From positions 1-5,697 of the forward strand of contig SCTP01000243.1 in NCBI GenBank assembly GCA_004322325.1: a stretch of 5,697 nt of DNA. The letters run 5' to 3'. Below the pieces are notes generated by a model. It searched no databases, was not told where the DNA came from, and saw nothing but the letters and a program-made list of their open reading frames with translations. How positions within the stretch are numbered: the stretch's first letter is position 1; the number at the start of each line of letters is the position of its first letter. The stretch comes from Gammaproteobacteria bacterium. Its GTDB lineage: Bacteria > Pseudomonadota > Gammaproteobacteria > DSM-16500. A program made the position numbers and the translations under genes. Positions 1-5,063 of the stretch are shown in pieces.

Positions 1-790
1 CAATAACTTTTGAATGCCTCGCACCACACCACAATCAAAAAAATAAAACTTAGGATGGGCAGCTTCTTTAACTTTTGCTCTTGGCATCCACGCAGGCAAC
101 CAATTACCAATTAACGTATCGATGAGAACATCAAAATAAGCAGAAACGGTTGTTCGTGGAACGGCTGCATCGCGCGCCAAATTAGAAAGATTTGTCACTT
201 GGCCATTCATCAACGCCGCTACTTCAAGAAAACGTCCAAAAGCTTGAACATTTCGGGTTAATGCTTCTTCTTTGATTTCTTCACGAAGATACGTTCCAAC
301 ATAAGCTTCAAGTTGCTCAATTCTCGTTTCTGTGTCTGTAATAATGCTCGGCAATGTTCCAAATTCTAATGCTTCTTCTAAGGTGATAGCATCACCATAT
401 TCTGCTGCTGTCAGTGGAAACAGATGTTTCACCAGCGCACGACCCGCTAATAAATTTACCTGGCCTCGCTTCAACTTTCTTGCACTTGATCCACTTAAAG
501 CAAATCGATAACCATGACTCTCGATGAGAGAATGCACATCATTTAAAAGAGCAGGAATACGTTGAACTTCATCGACAATGATCCACGTTTTATCTGGATC
601 TTGCGCCAAGACGCGATCTCGAAAAGCAGTTGGTGAGCTGGTAAGGGTGAAATAGACATCGTTACGAAGAAGATCAAAATGAAGCCGCTCAGCAAAACTA
701 TGCTTTAGCCAGGTACTTTTACCCGTCGCACGAGGACCAAAAAGAAAAAAAGACCGATTTGGGGCTTTAAGTTGTCGTGAAAAATTCATA
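1..790 (-). CDS. AAA ATPase with DUF4143 C-terminal region (partial, C-terminus off the left edge)
   Basis: I read 263 codons from an ATG at 790 to the left edge with no stop, so the C-terminus is missing. Residues 18-26 (GPRATGKST) are a Walker A P-loop, and WIIVDE at 69-74 is Walker B with D73/E74. RFALSGSSARKL at about 95-106 is the sensor-1-like strand typical of the AAA_14/DUF4143 family. From about residue 170 the DUF4143 part begins; it holds a winged-helix-like stretch (about 199-228) and KFYFFDCGVVR at 247-257, a family hallmark. These proteins usually run to about 380-450 residues, so perhaps a third is absent. The start is supported by GGTGAG just upstream, well placed for the anti-SD. 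I found no convincing promoter in 791-898. The family is common, often in accessory DNA, and its cellular role is poorly defined; some members are called ATP-binding or antitoxin-like without firm proof. Family assignment is confident; function is not. Confidence 0.88.
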
Positions 791-898
791 TCTCACCGGA
801 AAAATGACGCCTTAGTGGTAAATTTTGCCGTATTTTTTACTACTTTACAATAAAATTTGCTTGTTTTTTGAATTTAAAGGGAAAAATTTAGATTTCCA

Positions 899-921
899 GA
901 GGGAAGAGAACATCTCCCCTC
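899..921 (-). terminator. Candidate terminator hairpin after the hig operon
   Basis: GAGGG (899-903) pairs with CCCTC (917-921) and GAGA (906-909) with TCTC (913-916), around an ACA loop, with AA (904-905) bulged. On the minus strand it begins just after the stop codon of the 69-residue orphan, with a short T run about 10 nt further on. It could end the hig transcript before the ATPase gene. The T run is not directly adjacent, so intrinsic termination is only plausible. Confidence 0.45.
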
Positions 922-925
922 CCCC

Positions 926-1135
926 TCAGAGTAGCGATTTCGCGAATTGCATCATCAACCATAACCACCGTTGCGCCGGCTTCACCGTCTGGCCGGGCAA
1001 GCAAAATTGGTCATCCAGACGGATTAACGCCTGCGACATTTCACCTCCAGCCAGAATGATTTCTTGCAACAAGACAGTTTGACGACGTGATAGATTTAAA
1101 ATTGACGACGAATTGGCTACACTACTCCCAGCCAT
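926..1135 (-). CDS. Small orphan protein downstream of higBA (69 aa)
   Basis: I do not recognise this protein. The start at 1135 is chosen because GGAAGGAGGTCAAC directly precedes the ATG, one of the strongest Shine-Dalgarno sequences in the window; a longer reading from a TTG at 1243 has no such support. The product is 69 residues: a Ser/Asn-rich N-terminus (1-15), a probable helix at about 17-42 (RRQTVLLQEIILAGGEMSQA and onward), a loop with the single cysteine (C45) and LPGQ, then a basic/aromatic C-terminus (AQRWLWLMMQFAKSLL). The last 16 residues are hydrophobic but too short and charged for a clear membrane span. It lies 136 bp behind higA on the same strand and could be a third gene of that transcript. 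It may also be the N-terminal remnant of a longer gene. The ribosome binding site makes translation likely; function is unknown. Confidence 0.5.
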   Translation of the reverse strand: MAGSSVANSSSILNLSRRQTVLLQEIILAGGEMSQALIRLDDQFCLPGQTVKPAQRWLWLMMQFAKSLL

Positions 1136-1271
1136 GTTGACCTCCTTCCTATTTAAGGTTGATATGGTTAGTGGCACGCCGGGTGTTAGAGTCACCTGGC
1201 TGTCACGCCTTTGTATTTCACCTGATCGCTGTATAAAAATCAATAAAATTATCGGCTGGTGCTGAAGAAAA

Positions 1272-1562
1272 TTAAGCGGCGGCCTGTGTAATTTTTTCTA
1301 CTCGTAATTTTTTTCGCCGCTTTTCCGCTTTATATAAATCAAAATCGCGCTGCAGGTTCATCCACATCGCTGCTGGTGTCTCCAGTGCAATAGACAATCG
1401 AACGGCCATCTCCGGGCTAATTCCCGCATGCCCATTAATAAGTCGAGAAAAAGTAGTTCTGTCCACACCTAATTTTTTTGCCACCTGAGTGACGGTTAAC
1501 CCTGTTGCGTTAATACAGAGTTCTTTTATTATCTCTCCAGGATGCAATGGCTCATGAATCAT
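1272..1562 (-). CDS. higA: HigA-family antitoxin (XRE helix-turn-helix)
   Basis: This is a 96-residue antitoxin of the HigA/VapI branch of XRE DNA-binding proteins. It is expected to bind and silence the HigB toxin next to it and to repress their shared promoter. The N-terminal HEPLHPGEII (3-12) is the family signature. The helix-turn-helix spans about residues 22-44 (LTVTQVAKKLGVDRTTFSRLINGHA), followed by ISPEMAVRLSIAL (48-60) and ETPAAMWMNLQRDFDLY (61-77), the usual HigA C-terminal half. The tail is basic (KAEKRRKKLRVEK). I start at 1562 rather than an ATG nine codons upstream because GAGGAA lies 6 nt before it and because family members begin M-x-H-x-P. It follows higB after a 13-bp gap, the normal toxin-first order of hig loci. 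Confidence 0.93.
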   Translation of the reverse strand: MIHEPLHPGEIIKELCINATGLTVTQVAKKLGVDRTTFSRLINGHAGISPEMAVRLSIALETPAAMWMNLQRDFDLYKAEKRRKKLRVEKITQAAA

Positions 1563-1575
1563 GGCTATTTCCTCA

Positions 1576-1854
1576 TTAATGATAGTCAATGTAATCTACT
1601 AAAATGGCATCTTGTTTTTCAAACTTAAAAATAATCCGCCAGTTTCCATTGACCTTGACTGAATAATAACCTTCTAAGTTCCATTTTAACGGATGAAAGT
1701 TCATACTTGGCAAATTCATCTGTTGGGGTTCTTCAGCTACATCAAGCAACTGAAGTATTAGTTTTAACCGCTTACTGTGCTCAGGCCGAATACCAGATTT
1801 ATCTCCTGTTAGATAAAACAGTTTCAATCCTCTATGTTTCCATGATTTTATCAT
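1576..1854 (-). CDS. higB: HigB-family toxin (RelE superfamily mRNA endonuclease)
   Basis: HigB cuts mRNA in the ribosomal A site and blocks translation until bound by HigA. Started at 1854 the protein is 92 residues, the usual length. The residues reported as functional in Proteus vulgaris HigB fall at the same positions: H54 and K57 (HPLK), N71 and R73 (NGNWR), and the C-terminal D90-Y91-H92. MIKSWKHRGLKLFY and TGDKSGI near the N-terminus, and the LP-x3-FHPLK-x5-GYYSVKVNGNWRI core, are typical. All active-site residues are present, so the toxin looks intact. An in-frame ATG at 1899 would add 15 residues (MVEFIFDECGATRYF) that the family lacks. Neither ATG has a clear Shine-Dalgarno sequence, so the start rests on homology. 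It is the first gene of a minus-strand operon with higA. Confidence 0.92.
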   Translation of the reverse strand: MIKSWKHRGLKLFYLTGDKSGIRPEHSKRLKLILQLLDVAEEPQQMNLPSMNFHPLKWNLEGYYSVKVNGNWRIIFKFEKQDAILVDYIDYH

Positions 1855-1859
1855 AAAAT

Positions 1860-1877
1860 AGCGTGTAGCGCCACACT
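1860..1877. promoter_or_regulatory. Imperfect palindrome upstream of higB, candidate HigA operator
   Basis: Read on the minus strand, AGTGTGGCGCTACACGCT is an 18-bp imperfect palindrome: 6 of 9 base pairs are symmetric (AG-GTG--GC--CAC-CT). It ends 5 bp before the higB start. HigA proteins repress their own operon by binding palindromes here. Position and symmetry fit, but the sequence alone does not show binding. Confidence 0.35.
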
Positions 1878-1898
1878 CATCAAAAATAAATTCCACCA

Positions 1899-1915
1899 TG
1901 CAGAAATACTCTGCA
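1899..1915. promoter_or_regulatory. Perfect inverted repeat TGCAGA-N5-TCTGCA, candidate operator of the hig operon
   Basis: Two perfect 6-bp arms are separated by AATAC and centred about 53 bp upstream of the higB start. The 17-bp spacing suits a dimeric helix-turn-helix repressor. It could be the main or a second HigA site. I found no clean -35/-10 pair around it. Confidence 0.35.
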
Positions 1916-2061
1916 CACCTTTAGATAAACACTCTCGTCAAAGGAAAAATTAATTTGAATACTGATTGGGAACGAAGATTGGCAGGGAAGAGGTTATCAA
2001 TGCTTATATTTCACCTTACCATCATGCAAAAAGCAATAAATTTATATTTAAAAAAGTTTAA

Positions 2062-2090
2062 TTGACTCCATCACTTTTATTTTTTAACCT
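2062..2090 (+). promoter_or_regulatory. Weak promoter candidate for the exported-protein gene
   Basis: TTGACT (5/6 to consensus) at 2062-2067 is followed after exactly 17 nt by TAACCT (3/6) at 2085-2090. The A/T-rich DNA upstream could act as an UP-like element. Transcription would begin near 2097, giving a leader of roughly 107 nt. The poor -10 box keeps this tentative. Confidence 0.3.
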
Positions 2091-2203
2091 TACTCACCGA
2101 GCAGGAGACCTGCCATCGAATACCCTATTTTTGGATTAGCTGGACGGGGTTTATCAATTAATCTGCTATGGATTTTTCAATTTTTTATTCAATAGGAAGT
2201 GTT

Positions 2204-2611
2204 ATGTTTAAGAAAACATGTTTAGTTAGCACTCTTTGCGCTGCGCTTATTCCCTTCTCTACATTTGCTACCGAACAAGCAACCCTGCACATTGTTAATG
2301 AAACAAAAGTAAATTTATATACACCATCCATCGCAGAAGTAAAAGTAATGGAAATACCGTATGAAGTTTGCTCTCATTGGCCTCAACAGCAATCTTGTCC
2401 TTATGACATTAACGTTACAATACCTGTTAATGAAAATGTCAGTGTTGATTTGGATAAATGGTTATTTGAAGATGGTACATTGAGCATAGATCAAAGCTGT
2501 AAAAACTTAACTATTACAGCCAAAACAGGTGAAACCAAGACGATGTATCTGCATGGCTTACCTAGTAATGCATTAACTGATACTTCGAGTATTGTTTGCA
2601 ACGTTATTTAA
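2204..2611 (+). CDS. Small exported protein with four mature cysteines, unknown function (135 aa)
   Basis: I do not recognise the family. The start at 2204 is chosen over an in-frame ATG at 2168 because AGGAAG lies 5 nt before it and because it begins a textbook signal peptide: MFKK, a hydrophobic core (CLVSTLCAALIPF), and a probable signal peptidase I site after STFA (residue 22). The mature protein would be about 113 residues, with four cysteines at 56, 65, 99 and 132. Four cysteines in so small an exported domain suggest two disulfides formed in the periplasm or outside the cell. Alternating hydrophobic stretches (ATLHIVNETKVNLY, YDINVTIPV, NLTITAKTG) suggest a beta-rich fold. C6 is not in a lipobox context, so it is probably not a lipoprotein. 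It appears monocistronic: the higBA operon diverges upstream, and a hairpin follows the stop codon by 13 nt. Confidence 0.72.
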   Translation: MFKKTCLVSTLCAALIPFSTFATEQATLHIVNETKVNLYTPSIAEVKVMEIPYEVCSHWPQQQSCPYDINVTIPVNENVSVDLDKWLFEDGTLSIDQSCKNLTITAKTGETKTMYLHGLPSNALTDTSSIVCNVI

Positions 2612-2624
2612 TAGATAAAACAGC

Positions 2625-2656
2625 TGCCATCTAGGGCTGGGTAAGTCTAGATGGCA
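2625..2656 (+). terminator. Terminator-like hairpin after the exported-protein gene
   Basis: TGCCATCTAG (2625-2634) and CTAGATGGCA (2647-2656) are a perfect 10-bp inverted repeat with a 12-nt loop, starting 13 nt after the stop codon. The position suits a terminator, but no T run follows (TGTAACAAT). It may instead protect the mRNA 3' end or serve as a binding site. Confidence 0.45.
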
Positions 2657-2677
2657 TGTAACAATATGGTAATGACC

Positions 2678-2717
2678 ATTTATCGGCATGAGTAATGAAA
2701 TTATTATGCCGATAAAT
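2678..2717. repeat. Long nested hairpin directly upstream of the vapBC promoter
   Basis: ATTTATCGGCAT (2678-2689) and ATGCCGATAAAT (2706-2717) are perfect 12-bp arms. The inner part pairs further: AGTAAT (2691-2696) with ATTATT (2700-2705), including one G-T, around a GAA triloop, with G2690 bulged. The whole 40 nt can fold into one stem. Its last base is the first base of the vapBC -35 box, so it could terminate upstream reading or influence the promoter. Confidence 0.6.
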
Positions 2718-2745
2718 TGCCATAACGATCCTGATCGATTATAAT
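2717..2745 (+). promoter_or_regulatory. Promoter of the vapBC operon
   Basis: TTGCCA (5/6) at 2717-2722 and a perfect TATAAT at 2740-2745 are separated by exactly 17 nt. Transcription should start near 2752, about 29 nt before the vapB start codon. This is the best sigma-70 promoter in the window, as expected for a toxin-antitoxin operon held down by autorepression. Confidence 0.7.
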
Positions 2746-2770
2746 AATGTTATACAAAACACTGATCGAT
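2731..2770. promoter_or_regulatory. Direct repeats CTGATCGAT, candidate autorepressor operator
   Basis: CTGATCGAT occurs at 2731-2739, touching the -10 box, and again at 2762-2770, touching the Shine-Dalgarno sequence. The copies start 31 bp apart, close to three helical turns, so both face the same side of the DNA. A VapB-VapC complex bound at both would cover the transcription start. Each copy contains the palindrome ATCGAT, suited to a swapped-hairpin AbrB dimer. Binding is inferred. Confidence 0.5.
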
Positions 2771-2780
2771 GAGGTATCTT

Positions 2781-2987
2781 ATGGAAATTGTTACCATTTC
2801 TCCCAAATACCAAGTGGTGATCCCTAAAGAAATTCGCGAAGCGCTTCATTTAATGCCCGGCGAGAAATTGCAGATTTTTCGCTATCAAAATCGGCTCGAA
2901 TTGGTGCCCGTTAAAGATATAAAAAAAATGCGTGGGTTTCTGAAAGGCATTGATACGAACATAGAACGTGACAAAGATAGACTATGA
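2781..2987 (+). CDS. vapB: AbrB/MazE-fold antitoxin of a VapBC module (68 aa)
   Basis: This small antitoxin should neutralise the downstream PIN toxin and repress the shared promoter. The N-terminal half is the SpoVT/AbrB DNA-binding domain: VTISPKYQVVIPKEIREAL (residues 4-22), then MPGEKLQIFRYQNRLELVPV (25-44). Two copies form a swapped-hairpin barrel that binds DNA. The C-terminal tail (from about 46: KDIKKMRGFLKGIDTNIERDKDRL) is the flexible, charged part that normally wraps into the toxin active site. The MRGFLKG segment is common in antitoxins of PIN toxins. I start at 2781 because GAGGT lies 5 nt upstream and the domain begins there; an ATG four codons earlier would overlap that site. 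Its stop overlaps the vapC start by 4 nt (ATGA), implying translational coupling. Confidence 0.9.
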   Translation: MEIVTISPKYQVVIPKEIREALHLMPGEKLQIFRYQNRLELVPVKDIKKMRGFLKGIDTNIERDKDRL

Positions 2988-3364
2988 AAAAAAACGTGGT
3001 GGATTCCTCTGGTTGGCTTGAATATTTCGCAGACGCAAAAAATGCTGATTTTTTTGCACCTGCTATCGAAAACCCCGCGGATTTAATCGTACCAAGCGTA
3101 TCCATTCTTGAAGTTTTTAAGCACGTTTTACGTCAACGCTCGGAAAAAGAAGCCTTTGAAAGTATTGAATGTATGCTGCAAGGCACCGTGGTAGATTTAA
3201 CGATTGAGATATCGCTGAGTGCTGCAAAATTAGGCGCCTTACACAAACTACCTCTTGCTGATAGTATTATCTTCGCCACAGGACTCGCTTATGAAGCAAT
3301 CATCTGGTCTCAAGATGACGATTTCAATGGTCTTCCGCAGGTGAAATATATTAGAAAAAAGTAA
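2984..3364 (+). CDS. vapC: PIN-domain ribonuclease toxin (VapC family, 126 aa)
   Basis: VapC toxins are Mg2+-dependent RNases that cut tRNA or rRNA to stop translation. The full length is normal for the family. The acidic catalytic set is visible: D7 in NVVDSSGWLEYF, E43 in SILEVFK, D93 in LPLADSIIFATG, and D111/D113 in WSQDDDF. PSVSILEVFK and the LADSIIFA helix are typical of the PIN branch paired with AbrB-type antitoxins. Nothing essential is missing, so the toxin should be active. Translation is coupled to vapB by the ATGA overlap. The oddity is its 3' end: the last codons AGA AAA AAG TAA contain an A AAA AAG slippery heptamer in the zero frame, and the -1 frame then stays open for 89 codons (separate entry). 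The standard product ends at KK126. Confidence 0.93.
   Translation: MKKNVVDSSGWLEYFADAKNADFFAPAIENPADLIVPSVSILEVFKHVLRQRSEKEAFESIECMLQGTVVDLTIEISLSAAKLGALHKLPLADSIIFATGLAYEAIIWSQDDDFNGLPQVKYIRKK
3339..3361 (+). promoter_or_regulatory. Candidate -1 ribosomal frameshift signal at the vapC stop
   Basis: A AAA AAG (3355-3361) sits in the correct zero-frame phasing, directly before the TAA. AGGTGA (3339-3344), complementary to the 16S rRNA anti-SD, lies 10 nt upstream. In E. coli dnaX the same heptamer with an SD-like element about 10 nt upstream drives efficient -1 shifting. I did not find the strong downstream stem-loop that dnaX also uses. A run of A residues may occur by chance in DNA this AT-rich. 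Confidence 0.35.
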
Positions 3365-3630
3365 AAGGTGCTACTGTTAAAGTAAAAAATTCCGCTGATG
3401 CTGATATCCAATTAGCAAACGAACTGGAAAGGTTATACTATGAAGCTTACCCAGAAAAGAAAACAGATAAAGATCCTCTACCACAGCGAATCAAAACTAA
3501 AGCTTCAAAAGGCCAGCTCACAGAAGCAGATAGAGCTGCCATGAATAAAATAATTGACATACTAAAGACAACTCAAGAGTCAAGCTTGAATATAAGTGAC
3601 ATAACTATTAAGCCTGGCAAGCGATTTTAA
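3361..3630 (+). pseudogene. Start-less 89-codon frame: -1 extension of vapC or remnant of another gene
   Basis: From GTA at 3361 the frame one base behind vapC is open for 89 codons to TAA at 3628. It begins VKGATVKVKNSADADIQLAN and ends SDITIKPGKRF. Its composition looks coding: Lys/Glu/Asp-rich, with two probable amphipathic helices (IQLANELERLYYEAY; LTEADRAAMNKIIDILKTT). A TAG at 3352-3354 closes the frame just upstream and there is no ATG, GTG or TTG in its first 60 codons, so it cannot start by itself in the usual way. Slippage at A AAA AAG would join it to VapC and give a 215-residue product. Otherwise it is the 3' end of a gene whose 5' part was lost, perhaps when vapBC arrived, or a fusion split by a one-base change in the A run. 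I do not recognise the family. This entry fills the gap between vapC and the VirK gene. Confidence 0.45.
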
Positions 3631-3669
3631 CCATACCGATAGAAGGTCAAGATACGGAGGAGAACTTTC

Positions 3670-4095
3670 ATGAAGAAACTCATTTTCGCCTTTTTGTTCC
3701 TTGCCACTAATAGCTTTGCCCTCGAATTACATACGTATGATCAAATCAATGCGGCTGTTAGCACAGGAAAATCAATTCATATTCTCATTCATTATTCGCA
3801 ATGCACAGCACCCAGCGCAAAGCCAGAACAATCAGGCAGTAGTAGTGTATTTACACCAAATGAAATGTCAATCAATAATGATAACGGTTACATCGCTGCT
3901 TCGTTGATGCATTTCACTCTGAATAATCCAGACTTTCTGGGCAAGCCGATTTATGAGTTTTCTCGCTATACCCTCCTTAACAACAATAGCGTGTCTTTAT
4001 CTTCTCAAGTTCTTGATGCTGTGACTTATTCACCATTAACGAATAAAGTGACTTACAATTGTCAGCTGAATACGGGTGCAAAGGTTTATATTTAA
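3670..4095 (+). CDS. VirK-family exported protein (141 aa)
   Basis: This looks like a VirK-family protein (Pfam VirK), small exported proteins first named from the Agrobacterium vir regulon and found in other host-associated proteobacteria; their molecular role is unclear. MKKLIFAFLFLATNSFA (1-17) is a signal peptide with a likely cut after A17, so it acts in the periplasm or outside. The mature part follows the family pattern: a short helix with a gap (LHTYDQINAAVSTGKSIHIL), then YSQC (C45), a middle IAASLMHFTL (75-84), GKPIYEFSRYTLL (91-103) and the closing VTYNCQL-x4-KVYI with C131. C45 and C131 probably form a disulfide. The length matches the family. GGAGGAG upstream is a strong ribosome binding site and fixes the start. 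Its promoter is not obvious; it lies 39 bp behind the start-less frame and could be read from vapBC. Confidence 0.75.
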   Translation: MKKLIFAFLFLATNSFALELHTYDQINAAVSTGKSIHILIHYSQCTAPSAKPEQSGSSSVFTPNEMSINNDNGYIAASLMHFTLNNPDFLGKPIYEFSRYTLLNNNSVSLSSQVLDAVTYSPLTNKVTYNCQLNTGAKVYI

Positions 4096-4181
4096 AAAAT
4101 TCTTCTTAACGAAGCTGAAAAGGGAACACAGTGCATAATCTGTGAATATTGGCAGAATAATAATCATTCGTAAACCACCAG

Positions 4182-4210
4182 TTGCATTTATTGATTTTTA
4201 GCGATATAAA
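4182..4210 (+). promoter_or_regulatory. Promoter of the 253-residue orphan
   Basis: TTGCAT (4/6) at 4182-4187 and TATAAA (5/6) at 4205-4210 are 17 nt apart. Transcription would begin near 4217, exactly where a GTG could open a longer reading of the gene. This argues for the downstream ATG at 4283 and a leader of about 66 nt. Confidence 0.5.
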
Positions 4211-4282
4211 GAAAGAGTGGTCAGATTTAAGATTATTAAACAAAAATTAAACAACAACATACAATCTGTCGAGGATAAATTT

Positions 4283-5044
4283 ATGCAACGTACGAAAAGC
4301 ATGGTTACGGAATATGAACGAAAAAACAGCCTATCCAATCCATCTACACCACCCCGCACTATAGAAGACATTCGCAACCAACTGATTAAAATTTATCAAA
4401 AAAAGGGCGTGAATATAGCAAATGCTCTCAAAATTAAACAAGATGGCTCAGAGCAATATTTTGTTTCACATCTTTATGTGACAGCAGAAAATGCTTCTTT
4501 AGGTTTACAATCGCTTTATGACTTATTAGAACAGAAGCAAGTGCAATGTGAACCTGTTTATATAAACTCAAATTTCAATTCGTCGGTCCTCAGAGGAATT
4601 GTGATTACTTCATCTATTGATAAAACATTCGAAGCTCTAAATGAAAAACTACAACCATCTAAAAATTTTGTTGCTGCAAAAAATGTCATGCAAAATCTTT
4701 TCATGAACCAAAATAAGCAACAAACTCCATCATTCTCAGAAGAATGTTTGTTAGCCATTGATAACTGCAAAAAAATGCGTAAGCATGACACAGTTATTTT
4801 AAATGAATTAAACAATGCTATTAAAACCTCTTCGGGAAAAATCGCTGCTTATCAATATATGAGTTTAGCGCCAATATATCCTGAAAAATTAGAACATTAT
4901 TTACGTATGGCTTATGTTCATGATAAGGATGCTACGATTGAGTTCATCAAGGCTTGTGAAGAAAATAAGGTGCTTGATAAAAGTTTAATGGATCAAATGA
5001 AAGAGTTTATCCAGCAAAGACAAGAATCAACCCCAAAACCATAA
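4283..5044 (+). CDS. Hypothetical soluble, mostly helical protein (253 aa)
   Basis: I do not recognise this protein. The ATG at 4283 has GAGG 8 nt upstream and lies downstream of the predicted transcription start; a GTG at 4217 would add 22 residues (MVRFKIIKQ...) but has no room for a ribosome binding site. There is no signal peptide or membrane span, so it is probably cytoplasmic, or exported by a route that needs no cleaved signal. Residues 1-30 are polar and probably disordered (SLSNPSTPPRT). Helices follow (IEDIRNQLIKIYQKKG), then a mixed section at about 55-120 (YFVSHLYVTAENASLGLQS; VLRGIVITSSI). The C-terminal half is helical, with LEHYLRMAYVHDKDATIEFI resembling a repeat-like helical hairpin. 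The tail (KEFIQQRQESTPKP) is polar with acidic and basic residues. It is an orphan convergent with coq7. A secreted effector is possible in a Legionella-like host, but nothing here proves it. Confidence 0.7.
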   Translation: MQRTKSMVTEYERKNSLSNPSTPPRTIEDIRNQLIKIYQKKGVNIANALKIKQDGSEQYFVSHLYVTAENASLGLQSLYDLLEQKQVQCEPVYINSNFNSSVLRGIVITSSIDKTFEALNEKLQPSKNFVAAKNVMQNLFMNQNKQQTPSFSEECLLAIDNCKKMRKHDTVILNELNNAIKTSSGKIAAYQYMSLAPIYPEKLEHYLRMAYVHDKDATIEFIKACEENKVLDKSLMDQMKEFIQQRQESTPKP

Positions 5045-5063
5045 AGTAACTTTCTTTCTAGCA

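Larger units (their letters stand above)
1878..2203. other. AT-rich spacer between higB and the exported protein gene
   Basis: No gene is convincing here. It should hold the divergent promoters of higB (minus) and of the exported protein (plus). Visible elements are the inverted repeat at 1899-1915, a weak plus-strand promoter candidate at 2062-2090, and a small hairpin GCAGG-AGA-CCTGC at 2101-2113. The stretch 2028-2090 is strongly A/T-biased. I saw no tRNA or insertion-sequence end. Confidence 0.5.

Noticed and set aside
825..1082. 85-residue plus-strand frame across the hig operon end
   Set aside because: It overlaps the 69-residue minus-strand gene and the hairpin, has no ribosome binding site, and includes low-complexity proline/serine codons.
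1179..1199. CCGGGTG / CACCTGG inverted repeat between higA and the 69-residue gene
   Set aside because: Seven pairs with one mismatch and no T tract; it may weakly attenuate the transcript, but I would not annotate it.
1855..1882. TTGATG-17-TATTTT promoter-like pair on the minus strand over the higB palindrome
   Set aside because: Transcription would begin inside the higB coding sequence, after the homology-supported start codon, so it cannot express the toxin.
2101..2113. GCAGG-AGA-CCTGC hairpin in the spacer
   Set aside because: A 5-bp stem with no adjacent T run or partner site is not enough to call a terminator or operator.
3440..3544. 34-codon frame (MKLTQKRKQIKILYHSE...) with GGAAAGG 7 nt before its ATG
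   Set aside because: The ribosome binding site is tempting, but it overlaps the longer start-less 89-codon frame, which looks more like coding sequence. The peptide is a low-complexity Lys/Gln string.
4217..4282. GTG start that would lengthen the 253-residue orphan by 22 residues
   Set aside because: It coincides with the predicted transcription start and has no correctly spaced Shine-Dalgarno sequence; the ATG at 4283 has both.
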